The position numbers and the translations under genes were made by a program. A model generated the notes under the pieces. The model made no database searches and was not told the DNA's origin. It was given only the letters and a program-made list of their open reading frames with translations. Shown one piece after another: positions 7,707-16,232 of a stretch of DNA of 64,000 nucleotides. The first letter of the stretch is position 1. Each line of letters opens with the position of its first letter. This DNA is from Agrobacterium larrymoorei (lineage in GTDB: Bacteria > Pseudomonadota > Alphaproteobacteria > Rhizobiales > Rhizobiaceae). Location: positions 1-64,000 of the forward strand of contig NZ_JAUTBL010000001.1 of the NCBI RefSeq assembly GCF_030819275.1, read 5' to 3'.

Positions 7707-8201
7707 TCAGACTTCCTGTGACCCGCTGAAAGCTAAGGTATCATGGCTTTTTTCACCACCACTCTTGTCGGCGGCAGGTCGCCTGGATTCGCGCAAGACC
7801 GACCTCAGGAGTCCTGACAGGTCGTTAAGAGCCGCCGCACCCAGAGACTGCGTAAAGCTTCTCTCTACACCTTCACCGATGGACGCCAGTTGTGAAAACG
7901 TCGCACTACCCTTTTCAGAAAGGAAGACAAGAACCCGGCGCCTGTCACTCGGATCCGGACCGCGGAACACGTCGGCGGACGCAACCATCTTATCGACGAT
8001 CTTCGTCAACGTCGGAGAATCGACGAAAACCTGTGCGGCAAGATCACCCATCGGAATGCCACTGCGGGCCGCCAGGGCCTTGAACACGCGATATTGCTCA
8101 AGCGACACACCGTGAGCTTTGAGAGGGCCTTCGAGGGCCTGCTCAATCTGACGGTTAACGCCTGAAATAAGGTCAGCCAATTGCATGCGACTACCTTCCA
8201 T
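7707..8201 (-). CDS. MarR-family transcriptional regulator
   Basis: A 164-residue MarR-type winged-helix protein. The central LEQYRVFKALAARSGIPMGDL and FVDSPTLTKIVDKMVASADV form the DNA-binding helices, and the wing carries the family motif DPSDRRRVLV. The alternative start at Met6 (QLADLISG) would give a slightly shorter protein. The gene is divergent from the AmiC-like/UrtABCDE/amidase operon, and an inverted repeat lies in the 300-base intergenic region. It probably represses that operon until a small ligand, perhaps an aromatic or amide, releases it. Confidence 0.87.
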   Translation of the reverse strand: MEGSRMQLADLISGVNRQIEQALEGPLKAHGVSLEQYRVFKALAARSGIPMGDLAAQVFVDSPTLTKIVDKMVASADVFRGPDPSDRRRVLVFLSEKGSATFSQLASIGEGVERSFTQSLGAAALNDLSGLLRSVLRESRRPAADKSGGEKSHDTLAFSGSQEV

Positions 8202-8285
8202 TCACAATACATCGCGTTTCAATATTTCATTCTACATATAATTTTCGATATGCGTCGCGCAAGTCGTGCCAAGCGCTAAAATTTC

Positions 8286-8300
8286 GCACAAGAATTGTGC
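8286..8300. promoter_or_regulatory. Inverted repeat, putative MarR operator
   Basis: GCACAA and TTGTGC are exact inverted half-sites separated by three bases, between the divergent MarR and AmiC-like genes. MarR dimers usually bind short palindromes of this size in such positions. The assignment is inference; no second copy was found nearby. Confidence 0.45.
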
Positions 8301-8503
8301 AACGCAGCGAACAGCTGAACAGGTTTTCCGCTTCCCGCCGCCTCCCAAAACCGGAGAGACCTAGCCCATTTAGCAAAAAAGAAGCAAAATCATCATGGTC
8401 ATTCCATTTTGACACCAGCCGCCGCCGATCTGGATATGGCATAGTTCCTGCTTCTCATTAAGCCGTGTTCCATTCAGAGGAAACACCAATAGGAGCGCGG
8501 ACA

Positions 8504-9553
8504 TTGAAGCCTGTGCGGATAGGTCTACTCATCGCCCAACAGGGATCCGCCGGACTGTGGGCTCCCTCTGCTGAGGCATGCGGTCGTCTGGCGGTTCAGG
8601 AGATCAACCAGAATCAGGGAATCCTCAAACGCCACATTGAATTGCATGTCGTCGATGCAGGTTCCACCGCGGAATCCGCCGCGGAGGCGGCCCAACATGC
8701 CGTCGAAGAACGCCGAGTGGCCGGCGTCGTATCGATGATCCCCAGCTATGCACGCGAGTCGGTCGCACGCGCGACGAGCGAGCGAGTCCCGCTGGTTTAC
8801 ACTCCCCAGTTCGAAGGCTATGCCCGGGAGCAAAATATACTCACTACCGGCGAAACCGCCGAGGAACTCATGGCCCCTGCCTTGCGCTGGCTGATGGAAC
8901 GGAAGAATGCGCGCCGCTTTTTCCTGTGCGGCAACGACTATATCTGGCCCCGATCCAGTCTGAAGATCGCGCGCGCGTTTATCGAACGCGCAGGTGGAAT
9001 CGTAACCGGCGAATTGTATTCGCCAGTTGGAGTGCTCGACTACGACGAAATGCTGGACCGGATAAAGACCACCCGCTCCCATGTGGTTCTTCCGTATTTC
9101 CTCGGCTCGGACAGCATCGCATTCAACCGTGCGTTCTACGAAATGGGTCTTTCGCCGAGCGTCTTGCGCTTCAGCTCCGCGATCGACGAAACCATCGTAT
9201 ACGGTCTGAACGAAGACGAAACGGAAAATGTCTTTGTTGCCTCTGCCTATTTTTCGGCAATGCGCTCGCGCAATAACGGCGCTTTTCTCGAACGGTACCA
9301 CACGGCCTATGGAGACAATCCACCGCCAGCCAACGCTTTCGGGCAATCGTGCTACGAGGGGATCTATTCCCTTGCAGCAATGGTCGAGGAGGCAGGCAGC
9401 TTCGATGTGCACCTGCTCAAAAAGGTTTATGGACGGGTACCCCTCCAGAAGACAGCCCGCGGCAACGAAGCCAAGCCAGCGGTTGGCAGCAGCCACCCAG
9501 TCCATGTTGCCCGGCTGGACGGCTACGATTTCTCGATCCTGAATGCACCCTAA
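8504..9553 (+). CDS. AmiC/FmdD-like amide-binding protein without signal peptide
   Basis: I prefer the TTG at 8504, which has AGGAG eight bases upstream and gives 349 residues. A GTG at 8465 adds 13 residues but has a poorer leader. The protein is a type I periplasmic-binding-protein fold of the AmiC/UrtA group: VRIGLLIAQQGSAGLW at the N-terminus, RLAVQEINQNQGIL, FLCGNDYIWPRSS and YDEMLDRIKTTRSHVVLPYF. Neither start yields a signal peptide, so it is probably cytoplasmic. Pseudomonas AmiC, the amide sensor of the amidase operon, is a known cytoplasmic member. Here it would sense the amide imported by the transporter that follows. No AmiR-like antiterminator is present in the window. Confidence 0.82.
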   Translation: MKPVRIGLLIAQQGSAGLWAPSAEACGRLAVQEINQNQGILKRHIELHVVDAGSTAESAAEAAQHAVEERRVAGVVSMIPSYARESVARATSERVPLVYTPQFEGYAREQNILTTGETAEELMAPALRWLMERKNARRFFLCGNDYIWPRSSLKIARAFIERAGGIVTGELYSPVGVLDYDEMLDRIKTTRSHVVLPYFLGSDSIAFNRAFYEMGLSPSVLRFSSAIDETIVYGLNEDETENVFVASAYFSAMRSRNNGAFLERYHTAYGDNPPPANAFGQSCYEGIYSLAAMVEEAGSFDVHLLKKVYGRVPLQKTARGNEAKPAVGSSHPVHVARLDGYDFSILNAP

Positions 9554-9624
9554 ATAATAGTTGCTTTTTCAATTATTGTATTTTTAAATAACCCCATAGT
9601 GATCATCACAAGGGGAACTCAAAC

Positions 9625-10863
9625 ATGATCCTGTCTCGCCGCCGCTTCCTCCACCGCACCGCGTTGACCTCCGCCGCGCTCGTCGCGGCCCCCGCCATCC
9701 TCCGTCAGGGCGCACTGGCCGCCGACGATACCATCCTGCTGGGCTCGCTTCACGATCAGTCCGGCCCTCTTGCCGCATCCGGCGTTCCCATGGTCTACGC
9801 GCTGAACCTCGCAGTCGAGGAAATAAATACCGCAGGCGGCCTGCTCGGACGCCAAGTCAAGGTCGTCCATTACGATACTCAGTCGAACATCCAGATGTAC
9901 TCCCAGTACGCCCAGCAACTGGCCCTGAAGGACAAGGTGGCCGTGGTGCACGGAGGCATTACCTCTGCCTCGCGCGAGGCCATTCGGCCGACATTCGACC
10001 GCTTCAAGGTGCCGTACTTCTACAACGTTCTCTATGAAGGCGGCGTCTGCGACCACAACACCTTCTGCACCGGAACGACACCAGCCCAGACCGTGGAAAA
10101 GCTCGTTCCCTCCGCTATGAAGAAGGCGGGTAAGAAAGCCTACATCATCGCCGCCGACTACAATTACGGGCAGATCACCGCCAAATGGATGACGAAATAC
10201 GTCAAGGACAATGGCGGCGAGGTGGTCGCAGTCGACTTCTTCCCGCTTGACGTTACGAACTTCGGCCCGACTATCTCCAAGATTCAGGCCGCCAAACCTG
10301 ACCTGATTCTGTCAGCGCTGGTGGGCGGCAATCACACCGCCTTCTATCGTCAATGGACATCGGCCGGCATGAAGAGCCAGATTCCGATCGCGTCCACGAC
10401 ATTCGGCCTCGTCAACGAACCTTCGACGCTCGACGCCGCCGAAAGCGACGCCATTCTCGGTGCTTACGGCTACTTCGAGGAACTCAACTCGGCGGCCAGC
10501 AAGAGTTTCGTGGAGAAGATCAAGAAGGCTCATTCCGATACGCCCTACATCAGCGAGTTGGCTGCCGCGACTTATGAAGGCGTTCATCTCTGGGCACTTG
10601 GCGTGAAAACGGCGGGCGCAATGGACCGGTTGAAGGTCGTCGAAGCCCTGGAATCCGGCCTTTCCTTCGACGGACCGACGGGCAAGGTGACGATCGATAA
10701 GGCGACCCACCACACGACACGCAACGCCTTCCTGGCAGAGGTGAAGGATCGAAAGTGGTCGGTGCTGGAAAGCTATCCAGATGTCGCTCCGGCCGACACT
10801 GCAAGCGTCTGCGACCTGGTGAAAAACCCGAACGACACCAAGCAATACGTCATCAATCTCTGA
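9625..10863 (+). CDS. Urea/amide ABC transporter substrate-binding protein
   Basis: A 412-residue binding protein with a twin-arginine signal (SRRRFLHRTALTSAALVAAP, cleavage around GALA), so it is exported folded. The mature sequence closely follows UrtA/FmdD proteins: LLGSLHDQSGPLAASG, AVEEINTAGGLLGR, AADYNYGQITAKWM and FDGPTGKVTIDKATHHTTR near the C-terminus. UrtA binds urea and FmdD formamide and short amides. The downstream amidase suggests a larger amide as ligand here. A GGGGA ribosome binding site precedes the ATG. Confidence 0.9.
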   Translation: MILSRRRFLHRTALTSAALVAAPAILRQGALAADDTILLGSLHDQSGPLAASGVPMVYALNLAVEEINTAGGLLGRQVKVVHYDTQSNIQMYSQYAQQLALKDKVAVVHGGITSASREAIRPTFDRFKVPYFYNVLYEGGVCDHNTFCTGTTPAQTVEKLVPSAMKKAGKKAYIIAADYNYGQITAKWMTKYVKDNGGEVVAVDFFPLDVTNFGPTISKIQAAKPDLILSALVGGNHTAFYRQWTSAGMKSQIPIASTTFGLVNEPSTLDAAESDAILGAYGYFEELNSAASKSFVEKIKKAHSDTPYISELAAATYEGVHLWALGVKTAGAMDRLKVVEALESGLSFDGPTGKVTIDKATHHTTRNAFLAEVKDRKWSVLESYPDVAPADTASVCDLVKNPNDTKQYVINL

Positions 10864-10874
10864 CGATCCCGCCG

Positions 10875-10896
10875 GACGGCGCGCAGGCGCGCCGTC
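10875..10896 (+). promoter_or_regulatory. GC-rich intercistronic hairpin
   Basis: GACGGCGCG and CGCGCCGTC form a perfect nine-base stem with a four-base loop between the binding-protein and first permease genes. There is no T-run. Such hairpins commonly stabilise the upstream message and lower downstream expression, which would suit a binding protein needed in excess. Confidence 0.6.
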
Positions 10897-10933
10897 AACC
10901 CGCAATACCTCCCTTATAAGGAGAAGGATCGAC

Positions 10934-11800
10934 ATGGATATCTATCTGATCCTGCTGCTCGACGTCATCAACGGCGCAGCCTCTCTCTTCCTGCTTTGCC
11001 TTGGACTGGCGATCATCTTCGGCATGATGAAGATCATCAATCTCGCCCATGGCGAATTTATCATGCTCGGCGCCTACGCCACCGTCATCTCCACCAATGC
11101 CGGCGTCAATATCTGGGTGTCGATGCTCCTCATCGCCCCGCTTTTCGTCGGCCTTGTCGGGCTGGTCATAGAACGTTGCCTTATCCGTTTCCTTTATGGC
11201 CGCCTGGTCGATTCCATGCTTGCCACCTGGGGGCTCAGCCTGCTCATCATCGGCATCGTAACGACCGTGTTCGGCAACACGATACAGGGCGTCCCGACAC
11301 CTCTCGGCGGCTTTTCGATCGGTAATTACCGGTCGAGTTACTACACGCTCTTCCTCATGTTCATGGCCATCGTGATGATGGCGGTCATCTACGGCGTGAT
11401 GCGTTATACGAGGCTCGGCCTGATTGCCCGCGCCACTATGCAGAACCCGGCGATGGCCAACACGCTCGGCATCAATCCGGCACGCGTCTACATGGGGACC
11501 TTTGCCGCAGGTGCCGCGATCACCGGCCTTGCCGGCGGATTGCTCGCACCGGTCTCCGGCATCACACCGGTCATGGGCGGCGCCTATGTCGCCAAGGCCT
11601 TCATCAGCGTGGTCGGTGGCGGCAGCGCCATTCTCTCCGGCACGCTTTCGGCGGCAACCCTCTTCGGTTCAATCAACCAGATAGGTGCCTATTTCACCAC
11701 TCCTGTCTTCGGCGAGGTACTCGTGTTCACTGCCGCCATCGTCCTCATCCGCCTCCTGCCCCAAGGCATTTCCGGCCGGTTCTTCAAGGGGAATCTCTAA
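10934..11800 (+). CDS. Branched-chain/urea-type ABC permease (LivH/UrtB-like)
   Basis: A 288-residue inner-membrane permease of the LivH class. Family features are LGLAIIFGMMKIINLAHGEF near the N-terminus, the coupling segment ATMQNPAMANTLGINPARVY near residue 170, and the glycine-rich ISVVGGGSAILSGTL. An AAGGAG-type ribosome binding site precedes the ATG. Its stop overlaps the next permease start (TAATG), indicating translational coupling. It pairs with the LivM-like protein to form the translocation pore. Confidence 0.92.
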   Translation: MDIYLILLLDVINGAASLFLLCLGLAIIFGMMKIINLAHGEFIMLGAYATVISTNAGVNIWVSMLLIAPLFVGLVGLVIERCLIRFLYGRLVDSMLATWGLSLLIIGIVTTVFGNTIQGVPTPLGGFSIGNYRSSYYTLFLMFMAIVMMAVIYGVMRYTRLGLIARATMQNPAMANTLGINPARVYMGTFAAGAAITGLAGGLLAPVSGITPVMGGAYVAKAFISVVGGGSAILSGTLSAATLFGSINQIGAYFTTPVFGEVLVFTAAIVLIRLLPQGISGRFFKGNL

Positions 11801-12852
11801 TGGCAAACCGTCTTGCTCTTTCTGCGCAGGCTGCGGCGGTGGTTGTCGCTATCGCGGTTATCATGGCAGCCCCCTCCTATCTGGAAATCTTCTCCCTGAT
11901 GCAGGTGACATTGTTTGCGGCCATGGCCGTGCTCTCGCTGAGCCTCGCCTTCATCTGGGGTTTTGGCGGCATCCTGTCATTCGGACAGTCCGCCTTTTTC
12001 GGCCTCGGCGCATATACTTACGCCATCGCGGCAATCAACTTTCAGGACTCAACGCAAGGGATCATGCTTGCCATCCTCGTACCGTCCATCTTCTCCGCCA
12101 TCCTCGGGTACTTCGTCTTCTACGGTCGGATCTCGGATGTCTATCTGGGTGTCATTACCCTGACCGTCACGCTCATCCTGTTCAATGTCGTCAACTCGAC
12201 GTCGGGTGACGAGTACAGGATCGGCGATGCAATGATCGGCGGTTTCAACGGCATTCCCGCGGTACCGACCTTCAACATGCCCTTCGACCCCACCAGCCCC
12301 TTGTCGCCTGAAGCCGCCTGGTGGGCAACCGCCGGGACACTGCTCTTCGTCTATCTTGCATTGCGGCTCCTGCTTGCCAGCCCCTTCGGTCGCGTGATCG
12401 TGGCGGTACGAGAAAACGAAACCCGTGCCTCACTGCTCGGCTACGATCCGCGCCTTGTCAAACTAATGACCTTCATCGTCGGCGGTGCCGTCGCTGGACT
12501 GGCCGGAGCACTCTACGTTAATTGGGGTGCGTTCGTGGGGCCGACGATCTTCAGCCTGAGCCTGTCGGCGGAAATCATTATCTGGATCACAATCGGTGGC
12601 CTTGGCACCCTTCTTGGCCCATTGGTGGGCTGCGTCCTTATCGAGTACATCGTCGCCAGCATTGGCAGCCAACAGACGCTGAATTCCAATCTGGTGCTCG
12701 GAGCGGTTCTACTGGTCTTTGTCCTTCTTCTTCCGAGGGGTCTCGTGCCAACCATAAGGGATATCCTTCTGCGTCTCATTTCCCTCCGCACACGCGTTCG
12801 GCAGAGCGCACCGGCCCCGACGGCAAATCCGCAACCCGCAGGAGCAGACTGA
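11800..12852 (+). CDS. Branched-chain/urea-type ABC permease (LivM/UrtC-like)
   Basis: A 350-residue membrane protein of the LivM class that starts within the stop of the previous permease. It contains LSLAFIWGFGGILSFGQSAF and GLGAYTYA near residue 60, the coupling-loop motif VRENETRASLLGYDPRLVKL, and IIWITIGGLGTLLGPLVGC. The C-terminal tail after the last membrane segment is proline- and alanine-rich. It forms the second half of the importer pore. Confidence 0.92.
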   Translation: MANRLALSAQAAAVVVAIAVIMAAPSYLEIFSLMQVTLFAAMAVLSLSLAFIWGFGGILSFGQSAFFGLGAYTYAIAAINFQDSTQGIMLAILVPSIFSAILGYFVFYGRISDVYLGVITLTVTLILFNVVNSTSGDEYRIGDAMIGGFNGIPAVPTFNMPFDPTSPLSPEAAWWATAGTLLFVYLALRLLLASPFGRVIVAVRENETRASLLGYDPRLVKLMTFIVGGAVAGLAGALYVNWGAFVGPTIFSLSLSAEIIIWITIGGLGTLLGPLVGCVLIEYIVASIGSQQTLNSNLVLGAVLLVFVLLLPRGLVPTIRDILLRLISLRTRVRQSAPAPTANPQPAGAD

Positions 12853-12853
12853 A

Positions 12854-13582
12854 ATGACGGAACCTCTCCCCCTCCTCAAAACTGAGCACTTGACCATGCG
12901 CTTCGGTGGAGTGGTCGCCAATGACGACATCAATTTCACCTTACAGGAGATGGAATTAAGGTGCCTGATCGGTCCGAACGGTGCTGGCAAGAGCACCTTC
13001 TTCAAATCGCTGACGGGCCAGCAGACGCCGACCTCCGGCACGATCGCCTTTCGAGGTCAGCCGATCGCCGGCAAGCTGCCGCATGAGATTGCCCGCATGG
13101 GGATCGGCATCAAGACGCAGGTGCCGAATGTCTTCAACGGCCTTTCCATATCCGAAAACATATGGCTGGCCGCTCGTCGAAAGGCGACACCCGTGGGCCT
13201 GCCCAAGCTCGTTGCCCATGTCCTCGACCTCATCCAACTGTCTGGGGACAAGGAACGGATTGTTGGCACTCTGTCTCACGGTCAGCGGCAATGGGTGGAG
13301 ATCGGGATGGTTCTAGCCGCCGAGCCGGACCTGATCCTGCTCGATGAACCGGCTGCCGGCATGACCGACGAGGAGACGCTGCGCACCGCCGACATCATTC
13401 GCGACATCAACCAATCCCGCGCCATCGTCGTTGTCGAACACGACATGGCCTTCATTCGCCTCATCGCCAAAACCGTGACCGTCTTTCACCAGGGCCGCGT
13501 GCTGATCGAAGATACCGTCGACAAGGTGCTGGCGGATCAACGTGTTCGCGATGTCTATCTCGGGAAGAAGGTGGCGGCATGA
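12854..13582 (+). CDS. ABC transporter ATP-binding protein (LivG/UrtD-like)
   Basis: A 242-residue ATPase with Walker A GPNGAGKST, Q-loop KTQVPNVFNGLS, signature LSHGQRQWVEIGMVL and Walker B LILLDEPAAGMTDEET. The LSHGQ signature and the KTQVPNVF segment are typical of UrtD-type rather than LivG-type ATPases. It overlaps the next ATPase gene by four bases (ATGA). The two ATPases form a heterodimer that drives amide uptake. Confidence 0.92.
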   Translation: MTEPLPLLKTEHLTMRFGGVVANDDINFTLQEMELRCLIGPNGAGKSTFFKSLTGQQTPTSGTIAFRGQPIAGKLPHEIARMGIGIKTQVPNVFNGLSISENIWLAARRKATPVGLPKLVAHVLDLIQLSGDKERIVGTLSHGQRQWVEIGMVLAAEPDLILLDEPAAGMTDEETLRTADIIRDINQSRAIVVVEHDMAFIRLIAKTVTVFHQGRVLIEDTVDKVLADQRVRDVYLGKKVAA

Positions 13583-14283
13583 CACGACTTCTCGACGTTA
13601 AGGGACTGCGCTCCGGCTACGGCCGCATCCCAATCCTCGCCGGTGTCGACATGACGATGGACGAGGGTGAATATCTGGGCATTCTCGGCCATAACGGCAT
13701 GGGAAAGACAACGCTGATGCGAACGCTCATGGGGCATCTTCCAGCCACGGGCGGCACCGTCGAGTTCGCCGGCAAGACCATCACCGGCATGAAGCCCTAC
13801 GAACGGTCCCGGCTCGGCCTTGGCCTGGTGCCGCAGGGGCGAGAAATCTTTCCCGAACTCAGCGTCATGGAGAACCTCCGTATGGGGTTGGCGTCGGCGC
13901 CACGCGAGGACCAGGCCGTCATCGATACAGTACTGGAAGATTTCCCGCGGCTCGTACGGCTTCTCGATCGGCGAGGCGGTGCGCTTTCCGGCGGCGAACA
14001 GCAGCTTCTGGCGCTCGCCCGCTGCCTGTGCACCCGCCCCCGCCTGGTCCTGCTCGACGAGCCCACCGAAGGCATCCAGCCCTCGATCATCGAGGAAATG
14101 ATCGAGACGCTTCTGGCCCTCAAAGCCCGCTGGAAGCTTTCGCTCATCGTCGTTGAGCAGAACCTGGAATTTATCACCGCGCTGTCGGAACGCATCCTGC
14201 ATATCCAGAAAGGCCGAATGACCGGCGAACTGGACCGGGATGCCATTCTCTCCGGTGAAATAGGCCTCGCCGCCATGGCCTAA
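13579..14283 (+). CDS. ABC transporter ATP-binding protein (LivF/UrtE-like)
   Basis: A 234-residue ATPase with Walker A GHNGMGKTT, a Q-loop region LVPQGREIFPELSVMENL, signature LSGGEQQLLALARCL and Walker B LVLLDEPTEGIQPSII. The PTEGIQPSI sequence after Walker B is characteristic of UrtE/LivF proteins. It completes the five-gene transporter, and the amidase gene follows about 80 bases downstream. Confidence 0.92.
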   Translation: MTRLLDVKGLRSGYGRIPILAGVDMTMDEGEYLGILGHNGMGKTTLMRTLMGHLPATGGTVEFAGKTITGMKPYERSRLGLGLVPQGREIFPELSVMENLRMGLASAPREDQAVIDTVLEDFPRLVRLLDRRGGALSGGEQQLLALARCLCTRPRLVLLDEPTEGIQPSIIEEMIETLLALKARWKLSLIVVEQNLEFITALSERILHIQKGRMTGELDRDAILSGEIGLAAMA

Positions 14284-14289
14284 CCTGCC

Positions 14290-14309
14290 GGGAGGCACCC
14301 GAGCCTCCC
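14290..14309 (+). promoter_or_regulatory. Short hairpin between transporter and amidase
   Basis: GGGAGGC and GCCTCCC form a seven-base stem over a six-base loop, seven bases after the last transporter stop. There is no T-run, so it is more likely an mRNA-stability or attenuation hairpin than a full terminator. The genes on either side still look like one operon. Confidence 0.45.
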
Positions 14310-14361
14310 TCCCCGCATTGCCAATCTTTAAAACTCTTGTCTCAACAGGAAAGGATGAGTC

Positions 14362-15876
14362 ATGTCCATCACACGCCCCACCGTCGACGATGTCGCGGAT
14401 CTCGCCGCTGAACTCCATATGACCATGTCGCTCGCGGAAGCAGCCGAATATCACGCATTGATGGGCGGCATGTTCGACGCCTACGACGTGATCGACGCCC
14501 TGCCCAATCCGATGCCACAAGTGAAATATTCCCGTATACCCGGCTTTAAGCCGGCGCCGGAAGACAACAAATACGGCGCCTGGGCGATCAAGACCGAAGT
14601 CAAAGGCGCTGCGGAAGGCAAACTGGCAGGCCGAACAGTCGTTCTCAAGGACAATGTCGCACTCGCGGGCGTCCCGATGATGAATGGCGCGACGACGCTT
14701 GAGGGCTTTATTCCCGCGGCCGATGCGACCATCGCCACCCGCATGCTCGATGCCGGTGCGACCATTGTCGGCAAGGCCGTTTGCGAACATTTCTGCCTTT
14801 CCGGAGGCAGTCACACCTCCGATCCCGCGCCGGTCCACAATCCCTGGCGCATGGGCTATTCCGCAGGCGGTTCCTCGTCCGGTTCGGCGGCCCTCGTCGC
14901 ATCCGGCGAGGTTGATATGGCCATCGGCGGCGATCAGGGCGGCTCGATCCGTATTCCAGCCTCCTTTTGCGGGATCTACGGCATGAAGCCGACACACGGT
15001 CTGGTCCCCTATACCGGCGTGATGCCGATCGAATCTACGATTGATCACACCGGTCCGATGACAGCCTCCGTCGCTGACAACGCGCTGCTCCTGGAAGTGC
15101 TGGCGGGTGCCGACGGGCTCGATCCGCGCCAGTATTCACCGCAGGTCAATGCCTATACCGAAGCGCTCGGCAAGGGCGTGAAGGGCATGAAGATCGGCAT
15201 TCTCAAGGAAGGTTTCCTGATGCCGAACCTTCAGCCGGAAGTCGATGCGAAGGTGCGGGCGGCAGCCGACAGGCTTGCAAAACTCGGCGCCGAGGTGTCC
15301 GAAGTCTCCATTCCAGAGCATCTGACAGCGCTTGCGGCGTGGAACCCCATCACGCTCGAAGGTTTCGTAATGCAGATGATGCACGGCAACGGCATGGGCT
15401 TCAACTGGAAGGGGCTTTACGATGTCGGCCTGATCGAGGCCCATTCGACTTGGCGCCAGAAGGCGGACGACCTCTCGAAGACGCTAAAGCTGACGATGCT
15501 CGTCGGCCAGTGGGGCCTCAGTCACTATCGCGGCCGTTACTACGCCAAGGCTCGCAACATCTCCATCGCAGTAAAGGCCGCCTATGATGCCGTCTTCGCG
15601 AATTACGATCTGCTTTTGATGCCGACGCTGCCCTGCGTTTCCACGCCATTGCCGGCCAAGGACGCATCGCTTGAGGAGATCATAACTCGCGCCTTCGAAA
15701 TGACCGGCACGACCAGCCCGTTCGACGTGACGGGGCACCCTGCCATGTCCATTCCCTGCGGTCTTGCGGACGGCCTTCCCGTCGGTCTCATGCTCATCGG
15801 CAAGGACTACGCGGAAGCAACGATCTACCAGGCCGCCAGTGCCTTCGAGGCGGACGGCGACTGGAAGACGTTCTGA
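14362..15876 (+). CDS. Amidase (amidase-signature, nitrile-cluster type)
   Basis: A 504-residue amidase-signature enzyme that hydrolyses an amide to a carboxylic acid and ammonia or an amine. The Ser-cisSer-Lys triad is visible as Lys96 (VVLKDN), Ser171 (in [11 protein letters not shown]) and Ser195 ([10 protein letters not shown]). This spacing is the one I recall for the enantioselective amidases linked to nitrile hydratase in Rhodococcus. The flanking [14 protein letters not shown] and GLVPYTG are also characteristic of that group. No signal peptide is seen, so it acts in the cytoplasm on imported amide. It ends with an overlap of one base with the next start (TGATG). No nitrile hydratase gene is present here. 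Confidence 0.92.
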   Translation: MSITRPTVDDVADLAAELHMTMSLAEAAEYHALMGGMFDAYDVIDALPNPMPQVKYSRIPGFKPAPEDNKYGAWAIKTEVKGAAEGKLAGRTVVLKDNVALAGVPMMNGATTLEGFIPAADATIATRMLDAGATIVGKAVCEHFCLSGGSHTSDPAPVHNPWRMGYSAGGSSSGSAALVASGEVDMAIGGDQGGSIRIPASFCGIYGMKPTHGLVPYTGVMPIESTIDHTGPMTASVADNALLLEVLAGADGLDPRQYSPQVNAYTEALGKGVKGMKIGILKEGFLMPNLQPEVDAKVRAAADRLAKLGAEVSEVSIPEHLTALAAWNPITLEGFVMQMMHGNGMGFNWKGLYDVGLIEAHSTWRQKADDLSKTLKLTMLVGQWGLSHYRGRYYAKARNISIAVKAAYDAVFANYDLLLMPTLPCVSTPLPAKDASLEEIITRAFEMTGTTSPFDVTGHPAMSIPCGLADGLPVGLMLIGKDYAEATIYQAASAFEADGDWKTF

Positions 15877-16175
15877 TGCAGACGATCAGCGCTATCATCC
15901 GCGTCCTGCCCGGCAAGGAGCAGGTCATGCACGACGCGCTTCTTGCCGTCGCCGCCCATGTGAAGGCGAACGAGCCGAAGACACTCGGCTTTTTCATCGC
16001 CCAAGGTGACGAGGACCCGTGTGTGTTTACGACCTACGAGCGGTTCGCCGACAAGGCAGCGATGGATGCGCACAACAGCTCCGAGGCGGTGGCGACCTTC
16101 TTCGCCATCGCCAAGCCTATCCTCGATGGTCCGGTAACGCTGGTGACCGCCATCGAGACCGGCACACCGAACTAA
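15876..16175 (+). CDS. ABM-domain protein (antibiotic biosynthesis monooxygenase family)
   Basis: A 99-residue protein with the single ferredoxin-like ABM domain: TISAIIRVLPGKEQVMHDAL, then FFIAQGDEDPCVFTTYERF and a final strand PVTLVTAIETG. Relatives include YgiN-like quinol monooxygenases and small cofactor-free oxygenases, but many members have no proven activity. Its start overlaps the amidase stop, so it is tightly co-expressed. It may act on an aromatic or quinone-like part of the substrate or protect against a reactive intermediate; this is inference. Confidence 0.8.
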   Translation: MQTISAIIRVLPGKEQVMHDALLAVAAHVKANEPKTLGFFIAQGDEDPCVFTTYERFADKAAMDAHNSSEAVATFFAIAKPILDGPVTLVTAIETGTPN

Positions 16176-16232
16176 AGAACTGGCTGGCGGAACGTCCGCC
16201 GGCCTCCCTCGAAGACCTTACGGAAGAACGCC

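Noticed and set aside
8525..9505. A 326-codon minus-strand frame
   Set aside because: It is antisense to the AmiC-like gene and has no protein-like motifs.
13555..15048. A 497-codon minus-strand frame
   Set aside because: It is antisense to the UrtE-like ATPase and amidase genes, which have complete catalytic motifs; its length is a by-product of GC-rich codon usage.
14362..15876. Reading the amidase as GatA of the glutamyl-tRNA amidotransferase
   Set aside because: There is no GatB or GatC gene nearby, and the [14 protein letters not shown] and [10 protein letters not shown] context matches the nitrile-cluster amidases better.
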